Shown: piece by piece, positions 51,098 through 60,900 of the stretch | Layout: the number at the start of each line of letters is the position of its first letter | Numbering within the stretch: position 1 is the stretch's first letter | DNA from: Laedolimicola ammoniilytica | Lineage (GTDB): Bacteria; Bacillota; Clostridia; Lachnospirales; Lachnospiraceae | DNA: 64,000 nt | Direction of reading: 5' to 3' | Assembly: GCF_025567165.1 (NCBI RefSeq) | Contig: NZ_JAOQKC010000007.1 | Coordinates: 62,001 to 126,000, forward strand | Position numbers and translations under genes: made by a program | Notes under the pieces: model-generated | Told to the model about the DNA's origin: nothing | Seen by the model: the letters and a program-made list of their open reading frames with translations, nothing else | Databases searched by the model: none

Positions 51098-52717
51098 TTA
51101 CTGAATGTTAATCAGTGTCAGATCAAGCGCGTAAGGATCGGAGATACCTACGCCGCTCAGTCTGGTGTTGTAAGCGATATGTGCCGGTGCCTGTGCGATC
51201 ATAACGAACGGACCGTCCTCGTACATGGCGTCCTGAATCTTCTCCAGAACCGCGATACGTGCGTCGTTGTCGGTGGCCGCCATGGTCTCCTGATACATGT
51301 CTGCCAGCTCCTGATTCATATCAGCCGTCCATCCTGCACGAAGTCCTACCACTCCGCCCGGCAGGAACTCCAGCTGTACGTTCGGGTCGTTGTAATCGGT
51401 TCCCCAATACATTACAGTAAAGCCCAGGGTTCCGTCACGGTAAGCGTCGCCGTAGCCTGCTGCCCAGGGCTGCGCTACGATATTTACATTGATACCGATC
51501 TGTGCCAGATCGTCCTTTACCTTCTGGGCCAGGTCAGACAGGAGTACGCCCTCCATATCCAGATCGCATACGGTCAGGTCTACATCGAAGCCGTCTGCGT
51601 AACCAGCCTCAGCCAGCAGAGCCTTTGCCTCTTCCACGTTGGTGTAATCAGCCGCTCTCTCACCCTTGCTTCCCATGAAGCCCACCTGAATGATGTCATA
51701 GGGCGTCAGCGTACCCTCGCCGCAGATGGTCTGGATTCCGGTGTAGTCCAGAGCCTTGCGGACTGCCTGCTGTACCTTCGGATTTGCCATGGGACCGCTA
51801 TAGGTCTCATTCATGTTCATCATCACAAAGCCTGCGGTCTTGGTAGCGCCATTGATGATCTCGATACCGTCAGCGCCCTGCAGCTCTTCCATGGTATCGT
51901 CAGTCATGTTCATGGCCACATCGATATCACCGCTGGACAGAGTCATCATCTGGGTGTTGGAATCCGGTTGGATCTTGATGATGTATTTATCTACGTTGGT
52001 TGCCTTGCCCCAGTAGTTTGGGTTCTTCTCCAGAACCACTTCCTCGTCCGGAGTATAGCTGGTCATCACATACATACCGGAGCCTGCGCTGGTGGTATCC
52101 AGGTAGGACTGTGCGGTATCGGTAGTAGCCGCGTCCTCAGCGTCAGTTCCGCCATTCTCCTTTACAACGGCACTGTCCAGTACAGCCAGAGAGCTGTAGG
52201 TCAGCTTGGAAAGGATGGCGCTGTCCTGCTGATTCAGATGGAAAACGATGGTCTTCTCATCGGGAGTCTCGATGCTGTCGATGGTATCCGCGATGAAGGC
52301 CGGGTTGCCCTGCAGGTTCTTGCAGCGGTTGATGCTGAAGGCCACATCCGCAGAGGTCATGGGGTTGCCGCTTGCGAAGGTAATGCCGTCCTTCAGGGTC
52401 ACAGTCAGGGTCAGGCCGTCCTCAGAGAACTCGTAGGTGTCAGCCAGACAGGGCTCGGGAGCGCCGTCGTTGCTGTAGAATTTGAACAGGGTCTCGTAGC
52501 ATGCGTTTACGATCATGGGCGGATATTTCTCATAGACATAGCCCGGATCCAGGGTAGAAAAACCGGAACCCATGGCTACCACTACGGTACTGGAGCCGGA
52601 ATCTCCTGACGCCGCGCTGCTTCCGTCAGAAGACGCGTTGTCGCTTCCACCGCCGCAGGCTGCCAGGCCGAGAACCATGGTCAGGCTCAGTGCCAAAGCT
52701 AAAAACTTCTTCTTCAT
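51098..52717 (-). CDS. Peptide-binding lipoprotein, family 5 (DppA/OppA type)
   Basis: The 539-residue protein has a lipoprotein signal (TMVLGLAAC, lipid on Cys21), a Gly/Ser linker and an SBP_bac_5 domain (VVVAMGSGFSTLDPGYVYE near 47; SINRCKNLQGNPAFIADTI; PYDIIQVGFMG). It captures peptides for the permeases. ATG follows AGGAGGCAA. Strong codon bias suggests high expression. Confidence 0.94.
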   Translation of the reverse strand: MKKKFLALALSLTMVLGLAACGGGSDNASSDGSSAASGDSGSSTVVVAMGSGFSTLDPGYVYEKYPPMIVNACYETLFKFYSNDGAPEPCLADTYEFSEDGLTLTVTLKDGITFASGNPMTSADVAFSINRCKNLQGNPAFIADTIDSIETPDEKTIVFHLNQQDSAILSKLTYSSLAVLDSAVVKENGGTDAEDAATTDTAQSYLDTTSAGSGMYVMTSYTPDEEVVLEKNPNYWGKATNVDKYIIKIQPDSNTQMMTLSSGDIDVAMNMTDDTMEELQGADGIEIINGATKTAGFVMMNMNETYSGPMANPKVQQAVRKALDYTGIQTICGEGTLTPYDIIQVGFMGSKGERAADYTNVEEAKALLAEAGYADGFDVDLTVCDLDMEGVLLSDLAQKVKDDLAQIGINVNIVAQPWAAGYGDAYRDGTLGFTVMYWGTDYNDPNVQLEFLPGGVVGLRAGWTADMNQELADMYQETMAATDNDARIAVLEKIQDAMYEDGPFVMIAQAPAHIAYNTRLSGVGISDPYALDLTLINIQ

Positions 52718-52770
52718 AATATTGCCTCCTTTTAAACTCTATTGAGACGCCCGGATGGGCGTTGTCTCCA

Positions 52771-53748
52771 TTATTTTTTCTCCAGACCATCATACAGGTG
52801 ACAGGCTACATAGTGTCCTGCCTCCACCTCCCGAAGCTCGGGAACCTCTGTCTTACACCGGTCACACGCCTTAGGACACCGGGTATGGAACCGGCAGCCT
52901 GTCGGCGGATTGGAAGGACTTGGGACCTCTCCCTCCAGATGGATGCGCTTAACGCTCCCCTCCCCCACCTGGGGAATGGCCGACAGCAGAGCCTCCGTGT
53001 AGGGATGATAACGCTTCTCATATAACTGATCGTAATTCGCGATCTCCACCATTTTCCCCAGATACATGACGCCTACCCGGTCGCTGACCTGATAGACCAC
53101 ATTCAGGTTATGGGAAATGAAGAAGTAAGTCAGTCCTAACTTTTCTTTTAATTCCTGTAGCAGATTCAACACCTGAGCCTGTACGGACACATCCAGAGCG
53201 GACACCGCCTCGTCGCAGATAATAATATCCGGCTCCAGAGCCAGGGCTCTCGCAATTCCGATTCGCTGTTTCTGGCCTCCGGAAAGCTCATGGGGGTAAC
53301 GGCTCAGATGATAGGTATCCAGGCCTACCAGATGCATCAGTTCCTCGATGCGGGCATCCACATCCATCTGTCCCTTCAGGCCGTGAATTTCAAAAGGCTC
53401 CATGAGTATCTGCTTTACGGTTCTTCGGGGATTCAGGCAGGCCGACGGATCCTGGAAAATGATCTGGGCCTTTTTCCGCATATTTTTAAGCTCTTTTCCC
53501 TTTAAGCCCGCGATATCCGTGCCATCCAGGTAAATGTGACCGTCCGTGGGCTTCAAAAGCCGCACCAGGGAACGTCCCAGAGTACTCTTGCCGCAGCCAC
53601 TCTCGCCTACCACGCCGAAGGTCTCGCCCCGCATGATCTGAAAGCTCACATCGTCCACAGCCTTGACCGTACCTGATTTTTTGTCTTTTCCTTTAAAATA
53701 TACCTTCACATGGTCGGCTTCCATCAATACGTTATTCTGATTTTCCAT
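52771..53748 (-). CDS. Dpp/Opp-type peptide ABC transporter ATPase (DppF-like)
   Basis: The 325-residue ATPase has Walker A GESGCGKST near 51, signature LSGGQKQRIGIARALA near 157, Walker B IIICDEAVSALDVS, and the C-terminal oligopeptide-transporter extension with a four-cysteine-like pattern (GCRFHTRCPKACDRCK near 285) that may hold an Fe-S cluster. ATG follows GAGGAGG and lies 6 bases after the DppD-like stop. Confidence 0.94.
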   Translation of the reverse strand: MENQNNVLMEADHVKVYFKGKDKKSGTVKAVDDVSFQIMRGETFGVVGESGCGKSTLGRSLVRLLKPTDGHIYLDGTDIAGLKGKELKNMRKKAQIIFQDPSACLNPRRTVKQILMEPFEIHGLKGQMDVDARIEELMHLVGLDTYHLSRYPHELSGGQKQRIGIARALALEPDIIICDEAVSALDVSVQAQVLNLLQELKEKLGLTYFFISHNLNVVYQVSDRVGVMYLGKMVEIANYDQLYEKRYHPYTEALLSAIPQVGEGSVKRIHLEGEVPSPSNPPTGCRFHTRCPKACDRCKTEVPELREVEAGHYVACHLYDGLEKK

Positions 53749-53754
53749 CCTGAT

Positions 53755-54747
53755 TTAGGCCTCCTCGTTCTCTTTCGCGTACTGCCAGCAGCGCACCAGG
53801 CGTCCATCGGATAGCTCCGCCATGGGCGGCTCCTCTTTCCGGCACTGGTCGGTGGCATAGGGACATCTGGGAGAAAAGCTGCATCCCTCAATACGCTCGG
53901 TGGGGTTCGGCACCATGCCCTCGATGGTCTCCAGGGGATTCCGTTCTCTGGTAATCTTCGGGATGGCGTTCAGAAGTCCCTTGGTATACGGATGCTTCGG
54001 ACTTTCAAAGAGCTCCTTCACCGGCGCCTGCTCTACGATGTGGCCGGTATACATGACAATCACCGTATCGCACAGCTCGCTGACTACGCCCAGGTCATGG
54101 GTAATGAAGACGACGGAGGTTCCCATGCTCTCGTTCAGCTCCCGGATCAGGTCGAGAATCTGGGCCTGAATGGTCACATCCAGTGCTGTCGTGGGCTCAT
54201 CCGCAATCAAAATCTGAGGCTGACAGGCCAGAGCCATGGCAATCATGACACGCTGACGCATACCGCCGGACATCTGATGGGGATATTCATGGACCCGGAC
54301 CTCTGGGTTCGCAATGCCCACCGCCCGCATCATCCGCACTGCCTCTTCCATGGCCTCTTTTTTCTTCATGCCACGGTGAAGCCGCAGGGATTCCGCGATC
54401 TGCTTTCCGCATTTGATAATCGGATTTAAGGAAGTCATAGGTTCCTGGAAAATCATGGAAATCTCATTTCCACGGATCTTCTGCATTTCTTTCTCCGATG
54501 CTTTCACCAGATCCTTTCCATGATAAAGAATCTCTCCTCCGGTAATCCGTCCGGGCGGGTTCGGGATCAGCTGCATCATACCGAGAGAGGATACGCTCTT
54601 GCCGCTTCCGCTCTCCCCTACGATGCCAAGTTTTTCGCCTTTATGTAAGGTATAATTCAGATGGTCGACCGCATGTACGACACCCTCAACAGTCTGGAAT
54701 TCCACGCATAAATCTTTGATTTCTAATATCGTCTCTGCCTGACTCAT
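53755..54747 (-). CDS. Dpp/Opp-type peptide ABC transporter ATPase (DppD-like)
   Basis: The 330-residue ATPase opens MSQAETILEIKDLCVEF (ATG at 54747 after GAGGAAA). It has Walker A GESGSGKS near 48, signature MSGGMRQRVMIAMALA near 157, Walker B ILIADEPTTALDV, and the C-terminal GCSFSPRCPYATDQC extension. It pairs with the DppF-like ATPase. It is the first gene of the seven-gene import unit. A palindrome and a CodY-box-like sequence stand upstream. Confidence 0.94.
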   Translation of the reverse strand: MSQAETILEIKDLCVEFQTVEGVVHAVDHLNYTLHKGEKLGIVGESGSGKSVSSLGMMQLIPNPPGRITGGEILYHGKDLVKASEKEMQKIRGNEISMIFQEPMTSLNPIIKCGKQIAESLRLHRGMKKKEAMEEAVRMMRAVGIANPEVRVHEYPHQMSGGMRQRVMIAMALACQPQILIADEPTTALDVTIQAQILDLIRELNESMGTSVVFITHDLGVVSELCDTVIVMYTGHIVEQAPVKELFESPKHPYTKGLLNAIPKITRERNPLETIEGMVPNPTERIEGCSFSPRCPYATDQCRKEEPPMAELSDGRLVRCWQYAKENEEA

Positions 54748-54778
54748 GTTTTCCTCGCTTTTTCGCTTTACACTCTTA

Positions 54779-54800
54779 AAGTATTGACGCGTCAATACTT
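54779..54800. promoter_or_regulatory. Perfect 22-base palindrome before the peptide operon
   Basis: AAGTATTGACG is followed directly by its reverse complement CGTCAATACTT. On the minus strand it contains TTGACG, which with TGTAAA 17 bases on could be the promoter, so a bound protein would block it. Confidence 0.6.
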
Positions 54801-54832
54801 ACGTATGATAACATATGTTTAATAAGATACCA

Positions 54833-54847
54833 CATTTTCCAAAAATT
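54833..54847 (-). promoter_or_regulatory. CodY-box-like sequence
   Basis: AATTTTTGGAAAATG matches 12 of 15 positions of the CodY consensus AATTTTCWGAAAATT. It lies about 90 bases upstream of the DppD-like ATG. CodY commonly represses peptide uptake genes in Firmicutes. Confidence 0.35.
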
Positions 54848-54909
54848 TTCAAGCTGTGATTTCACAAAGACGGCAACACTGTGGCCTGATGGGAACAACC
54901 TGGAATAGG

Positions 54910-54950
54910 GAAGACCGGCCTACGTGCCAGAGGCACGAAAGCCGGTCTTC
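54910..54950. terminator. Branched hairpin after the GH31 gene
   Basis: GAAGACCGGC pairs with GCCGGTCTTC and encloses a second stem GTGCC/GGCAC. It ends 47 bases after the GH31 stop and separates it from the peptide operon. Confidence 0.7.
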
Positions 54951-54997
54951 CTGAATAAGGTGGAAAAACTTAACTTGTTACTTTAGATTGTTGCTTT

Positions 54998-57900
54998 TTA
55001 TTTCATTCTTTTTCTGCGAATCAGCGCCAGTACAGCTGCTGCGGCTGCAATCAGTACCACGTACAGCAGCGGCTGTGCAGTATCACCGGTCTGTGCAGAA
55101 GTGGTGCTCGTGGTGTTGGACTTGGAGCTGCCGGAGCTTCCGGAGGAGTTCTGTTTCTTATTGTCCTCATCCTTCTTCTCGGCCACAGTCTTCAGATCTG
55201 CTACTGCAGTCTTCAGAGCGTTCAGCGCATCGCTGATTTCCTGAGAAGTAGCGTTCGGGTTCTTCAGAATCTTCTCAGCATTGCTCAGAGCAGTAGAGAA
55301 TGCCTTCCAGCTGTCTGCTGTGTAGTCCTTCTTCTCTCTGTCCTTATTGCCGTTATATACAGCCTGCAGTTCATCCTTTGCTGCCGGGGACTGACCTGTG
55401 GTCAGTGCTGCGGCTGCCTCTTCCAGACCCTTCAGTGCTGCGCTTACCTGATCTGCGGTTGCGTTCTGGTCGTTCAGTACAGCCTGTGCATGTGCAAGAG
55501 CTGCGGAGAACTTCGCCCAGCTGTCTGCTGTGTAGTCGCCCTGCTTCTTGTCTGCATTCTTGTCAACTGCTGCCTTCAGTGCATCCTTCACAACCGGCTG
55601 ATCCGGATTCGGTAATTCTTTCTTCACCAGACCCTTGTATGCGTCGTTCAGTGTCTTTACAGCTGCGTCTACAGTCTCCTGTGTCGCGTTCTCGTCTGCC
55701 AGTACATTCTGTGCTGTCTTCAAAGCCTCTGCAAATGCAGCCCAGGTCTCGTCGGTGTAGTTCTCCTGCTTCAGATCCTTGTACTTGTCTACAGCCTCGG
55801 TCAGTACTGCCTTGTCAGCCGGCTCTGCTACCTTCTTACCATAGAAGTTGATCTCGGACAGACGTGCATAAGCTACATCCCCGCCGCCGGTCTTTGCTCC
55901 GTGGATGATAACCTTTACGTGCGTGATGTTTGCCTGCTCCATACGGATGCCGGATCTCATCTCATTCTCATCAATGGTCTTTCTTCCTACGGATGTGAAG
56001 TTCTCGCCATCGGTGCTTACCAGTACCTCATAATCGGTTACCTTACCGTTGCCGGTATTTTTCACGATTTCTACCTTCTCCAGGTCGTATGCGTCGCCCA
56101 GAGCCAGGGTAATCTCCTTCGGCAGTCCTGCGTTGCTTCCGTAGTACGGGGACTCCCAGTAGTTGGTCTCATCGCCGTCTACCAGTGCGCTCGGTACGTT
56201 CTCCTCGCTGTACGGCGCGTCTGCGGTCATACCGCTCTTGTCGGTGATAGCCTCTGCGGTCAGCTCAGATTCTTCCAGCGCGTCAGCCGCCTTCTTCATG
56301 GCCGCGATAGCCTTCTTCACATCGTCCTTGGTGGCCTCTGCGTTATCCTTTACAGCGTTTGCCGCGTTGATGGCGTCAGTCAGTGCCTTGAAGCTCTCCT
56401 CGGTGTAGAACTTCGGGTTGGTCTTGCTGTACTCGGTAATCAGCTCAACCAGTTCGGTCTTGTCTGCGCCTGCCAGTACGGTGATTTCGTAGGATGCGGT
56501 GATCGGTGCTGCCGGATCCTCGCCCTCTGCCTGTGTAGCGGTATCCTGCATGGACTCACGTGCAGTCAGAGTAATCTTGGCCTTGCCCTCGCCTACTGCG
56601 TATGCCTTGTAAATCGGCAGACCGTTCTCGTCAGCCAGGGTGATGATTCTTACCACATTCTCATTGGAGGAGGCTGCTACGAAGTACGGGTTGGTTGCGT
56701 TCTCCGGCTCGATGGTTGCGTTGATGTCTGCCATGCTTCCTGCATACAGCTCTTTTACGTTGTCCTCAGCCGGGGTAATCTTGGTTACCGGAACCATATC
56801 AACCTTTGCCTTTACCTCAAGCTCGCTTAAGGTCAGCATGTTGGTTCCGCTTGCCTGGTTTGCAGTTACAGATACCTTGGTTACCTTTGCGTCTTTATTC
56901 GGATTTGCAAACTCAAACTTAGCTCCCTGATCCTTCAGGTTCACATCGGCGGTTGTGCCATCTTCATAAGTGAAGGTTGCGGTAGCGTCTGTCATGTATC
57001 CGTTACCGTAAGACGGTGCGTTGTATACAGAAACTGTGCTTACGGTATCTGCCTTCTTCATATTCATATGAAGAGTTACAGGCATTTCTACATATTTTAC
57101 TTCTTTGTCTACATAGTTGCTTGGGATATCCCACAGGAACTCGAAGTTACGTCCCTGACCGCCGAACAGACCGGAGAAGCTGCCCTGCTGGATCATCTTC
57201 TTCACATTGTCTCCGTCGTCAGATGTGAGAACAGCGTTAGTCATGGTCATATCGAAGTCGCTGCCATAGCTTAACTTGCCATCTGCTGTAGCTACAGTCA
57301 GAGTAGACAGGGTCAGCATGTTCTCTACAGACGCGCCCTTTGCGTTTGCTACGGAATTTACAGTTACATCTACCTTGGTTACAGTCTTGTCTGCTTCTGC
57401 GTTAAATGTAAACTCAGAGTAATCTGCTGCGGTCGCCCAGTCCAGAGACTTGCTGTCGCTGCTTGTGCTGCCATCGCTGTAAGTAAACTCAGCGGATGCG
57501 CTGGTTACATAACCGTTTGCCTTATTGGCATTCTGCAGGGTTACGGAGGTCACCTTCCTGGTGTTGTCAGCCTGAACAGCTACCTCTTCCTCTGCTGTCT
57601 GTACTTCTACATCTTCTGCTTCGTCTGCCACATCCTCTGTTGTATCTTCTACAACCTCGTCTGCTGCATCCTGCTTCACATCAATATGGAAGGTAACCGG
57701 AACCTTTACGTGCTCCGGCAGACCCTTTACAGTGGTGGTCCAGTCGTTCGGATACCATTTCAGCTCGAACTCACGACCCTGAGAACCGTTGAACAGTCCG
57801 TCATAGCTGTTGCTCTCGATGAACTTCTCTACGTTCTTTCCATCATCCTCTTTCAGGATGTTGTTGGTCATGGTCATATCGAAGTCCTCACCGTAGGTGT

Positions 57901-60900
57901 AGGTCTTCTCGCCGCCTGTTACGATGTCCGGAAGCTCCGGTGTGGAGGAGCTCTCGCAGTTAATCAGATCGAACTCCGGTCCAATCAGCATTACCTGACT
58001 CAGATCCATTGCCTTTGCGTCCAGCGTAAAGTCATTCTTCGCCTTCATGGTGATGGTGGCAATGACGCCGGTTCCGCTGTAGGTTGCCTGGTTTCCTCTG
58101 TTGGCGAATGCCAGGTTCACATAAGCTGTTCCGTCCTCATATACCTTGTTTACTGTCAGGTTCTCCATCTGGGAGATGTCGAAGTCTGCAGTGGTGTCCA
58201 CATACTGGAGTACAGCCGGATTGTAATCCAGAACCTCTCCAAATGCGTTCAGGTTCTTTACATTATCTGCGTATACATCTACGGTAAAGGTCTCGCCTGC
58301 CTTCACGTCTGTTGCGCTGGGCAGCAGAACGATGTTGCCGGATACCTTACCAGTCTTCTGAGTACCGCCATCCAGGTTGAACATGGTGAATGCGTAATCC
58401 CATACATCGTAGTAGCCATTGCCGTTAATATCGCCGAATCTCTCCTCAATCTGCTTCACGAAGGTCTCTCCGTCCTTCTTGGAGAAGCCGAGGTAGTTCT
58501 TCATGTTGGTGTAGTCGCCGTCTGCGACGGTTCCCAGGTTATTGGTACTTCCTACCGCAAAGCCGTTGGTGCCGTCCTTCTTATAGATGGCCAGCTCGTC
58601 GCCGGAGAAGAAGTTGCCCTTGGACTTTGTGATAACAATCTTTACATAACGAGCCGCGCCTGTCAGCGGGATCTCTTTCATGTTATCTGCAATGCTTGCC
58701 TTTGCATCATAGGTCCAATCCGAGTGTTCAGAACCGATCCACTGGGTGGTCCAGTTCACACCATCCAAGCTGGTCTCTACGTTCATCTGCTGTACTGCGC
58801 CGTTGCCGTAGTTGTCATGTCTTGCATAATACTCCAGCTTATCCAGCGCGTAGGCCTGACCGTAATCGAAGATCATCGGGATGGCGTCTGTTACAACGTC
58901 GCCGGTGGAGTGGAACATGCCTGCTGCATCGCTGATATCATGGTCGGTCAGGTTAGCCAGCTTGCCCCAGGAATCTCCGCCTGTCCAGGTGATTTTTTCC
59001 GGCGTCGGTACGTTTCTCCAGGGATCCAGAGAAGTGGTTGCGGTTACTTCCTCAGACCATTCAGAGTAGCCGTCCTTATTTCTGGAACGTACCTGATAAG
59101 TATGTGTAGAGTTGTACTTCAGATCGGTGTGCGCGAACTCGGTTGCGTCGCCTGCAGTGTTGATGATGCCGTCTACCAGAAGCTCATAGCTGGTTGCGCC
59201 ATCTACAGCATCCCAGGTCAGGGTGTTGCTGGTCGGGGTCTTTCTGGTCACGTCATCGGTCAGCTTAGCCGGAGCAGCCAGAGCCGGGTTCAGCTGATTC
59301 TTGCTCATGTCGCCGTTGTTCTCAAAGCCTTCCAGAACCAGGGTCTGTGCATTTGCCTGAGAATCGGTGTTGGCGAACTTCACATACAGCTTCGGAGAAG
59401 ACGTCTGAGCCTCCATCATTGCCGCGAACTCATCCTCTGCCTCTACGCCGTAGTACTCGATAGCCGGGGACTCGTCATAGTAATAAGCGAAGGTGCCTGC
59501 TGCCACATCCGCGTTCAGAACCTCATCCTTGCTCTTCATCGCTACCTTAGTCAGCTCTGTGGAACCGTTCTGTGCTGTGATAGCAGTCGGCTCTTTGGAA
59601 ACATTGACTACGAAGGTAGTGTTCTTATTTTTATCATACCCTGCATAGCTTCCGCTTGCCTTCTCAGCAGTCAGGGTTGCCACGTTGCCTTCTACCTTGG
59701 AAGTAAACTTCTGAGATACATGTTCGCCATAGGATACGTCAGCTACAGTTCCGTAACCATCCACCTCGGTGGTCTCGTTCTCTGCGGTGATTCCGTCATC
59801 CTCATACATGGTGTACTCGGTGGATCCTGCCGGCCAGAACTCTACGCTGCGGTTTGCCTTGTTGATCTTGGACGGGCTGTTGTTCTCCTCCCACATGGGG
59901 ATGATGGAACCATTCTTTACAAAGATCGGAAGCTTCCAGATGGGAGCGTCGAAGTTGTTCAGGGTCTGTCCGCCGTAGTACTGCTCGCCGGTGAAGTAGT
60001 CGATCCAGATCTGATCTGCGTCCGGAAGGTAGATGCCGTTTCTCACATCATTTCCCTGTGTGTCGCTGGATGTGTTCTGGTAAATCGGAGCTACCAACAC
60101 GTTGGAACCGAACATGTACTGATACTGCATATCCTTGGTGCTTGCGTAAGCGTCACCCGGATACTCCAGGAACATAGCACGGATCATCGGAAGTCCGGTG
60201 TCGCCGTTGCCTGTATCCAGGTTTGCCGCAGCTGCCGCGCTGGTGTAGATGTACGGCATCAGCTGAGCTTTCAGCTTCAGGTACATTCTGTTGATACCGG
60301 TGTACGGATCGCCGAAGGTCTGCGGAGTCTTCGCGTAGCTTCCCCAGCCGTCCATGTTCAGCATCAGCGGCGTGAATACCTTCCACTGGGTATCACGGGT
60401 GGATACAATCTTGTCTCCGCCGAAGATACCGTCCATATCACTACCGATATTCGGGTTACCGCTTAAGGACTGTCCGATGTAGGTCGGTACGTGGAAGCGG
60501 ATGTACTCCCAGTTTCCGCCGTACTGGTCGCCGGTCCAGATAGCGCCGAAACGCTGTGTGGAAGCCCAGCCGTCCAGGGTGATAATGTTCGGACGCTTGC
60601 TTACGCCTGTGGTTACGATATCGTAAGCAGTCTTGGTACCGTTCAGAGCGAAGTTGTAGCCGTAGCCTACCCATGCAACATCAGTCTTCAGGGTAGTGAT
60701 TCCGCCAACTTTTACCTCTTTCTCGAAATCACGAAGCAGGTGCCAGGAGGTGTTACTGTTGGAATCCGGGCTCAGATTGCTCTGTGTCCAAAGACCTGTC
60801 TGCAGACCCTTGCTCTGTGCATACTTGGTGAACTCTTTCAGATTGTTTACATTGGCGTCTACTGCTGCAGTACGCTCTGCACTGCTGCTGCCGTCCGCGT

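Noticed and set aside
51179..52609. 476-residue plus-strand open frame opposite the peptide-binding protein
   Set aside because: It is a shadow of a highly expressed lipoprotein gene with no motif of its own.
57686..60466. 926-residue plus-strand open frame opposite the GH31 gene
   Set aside because: It lies wholly antisense to a clear glycosidase, has no ribosome binding site or recognisable domain, and arises from codon bias.
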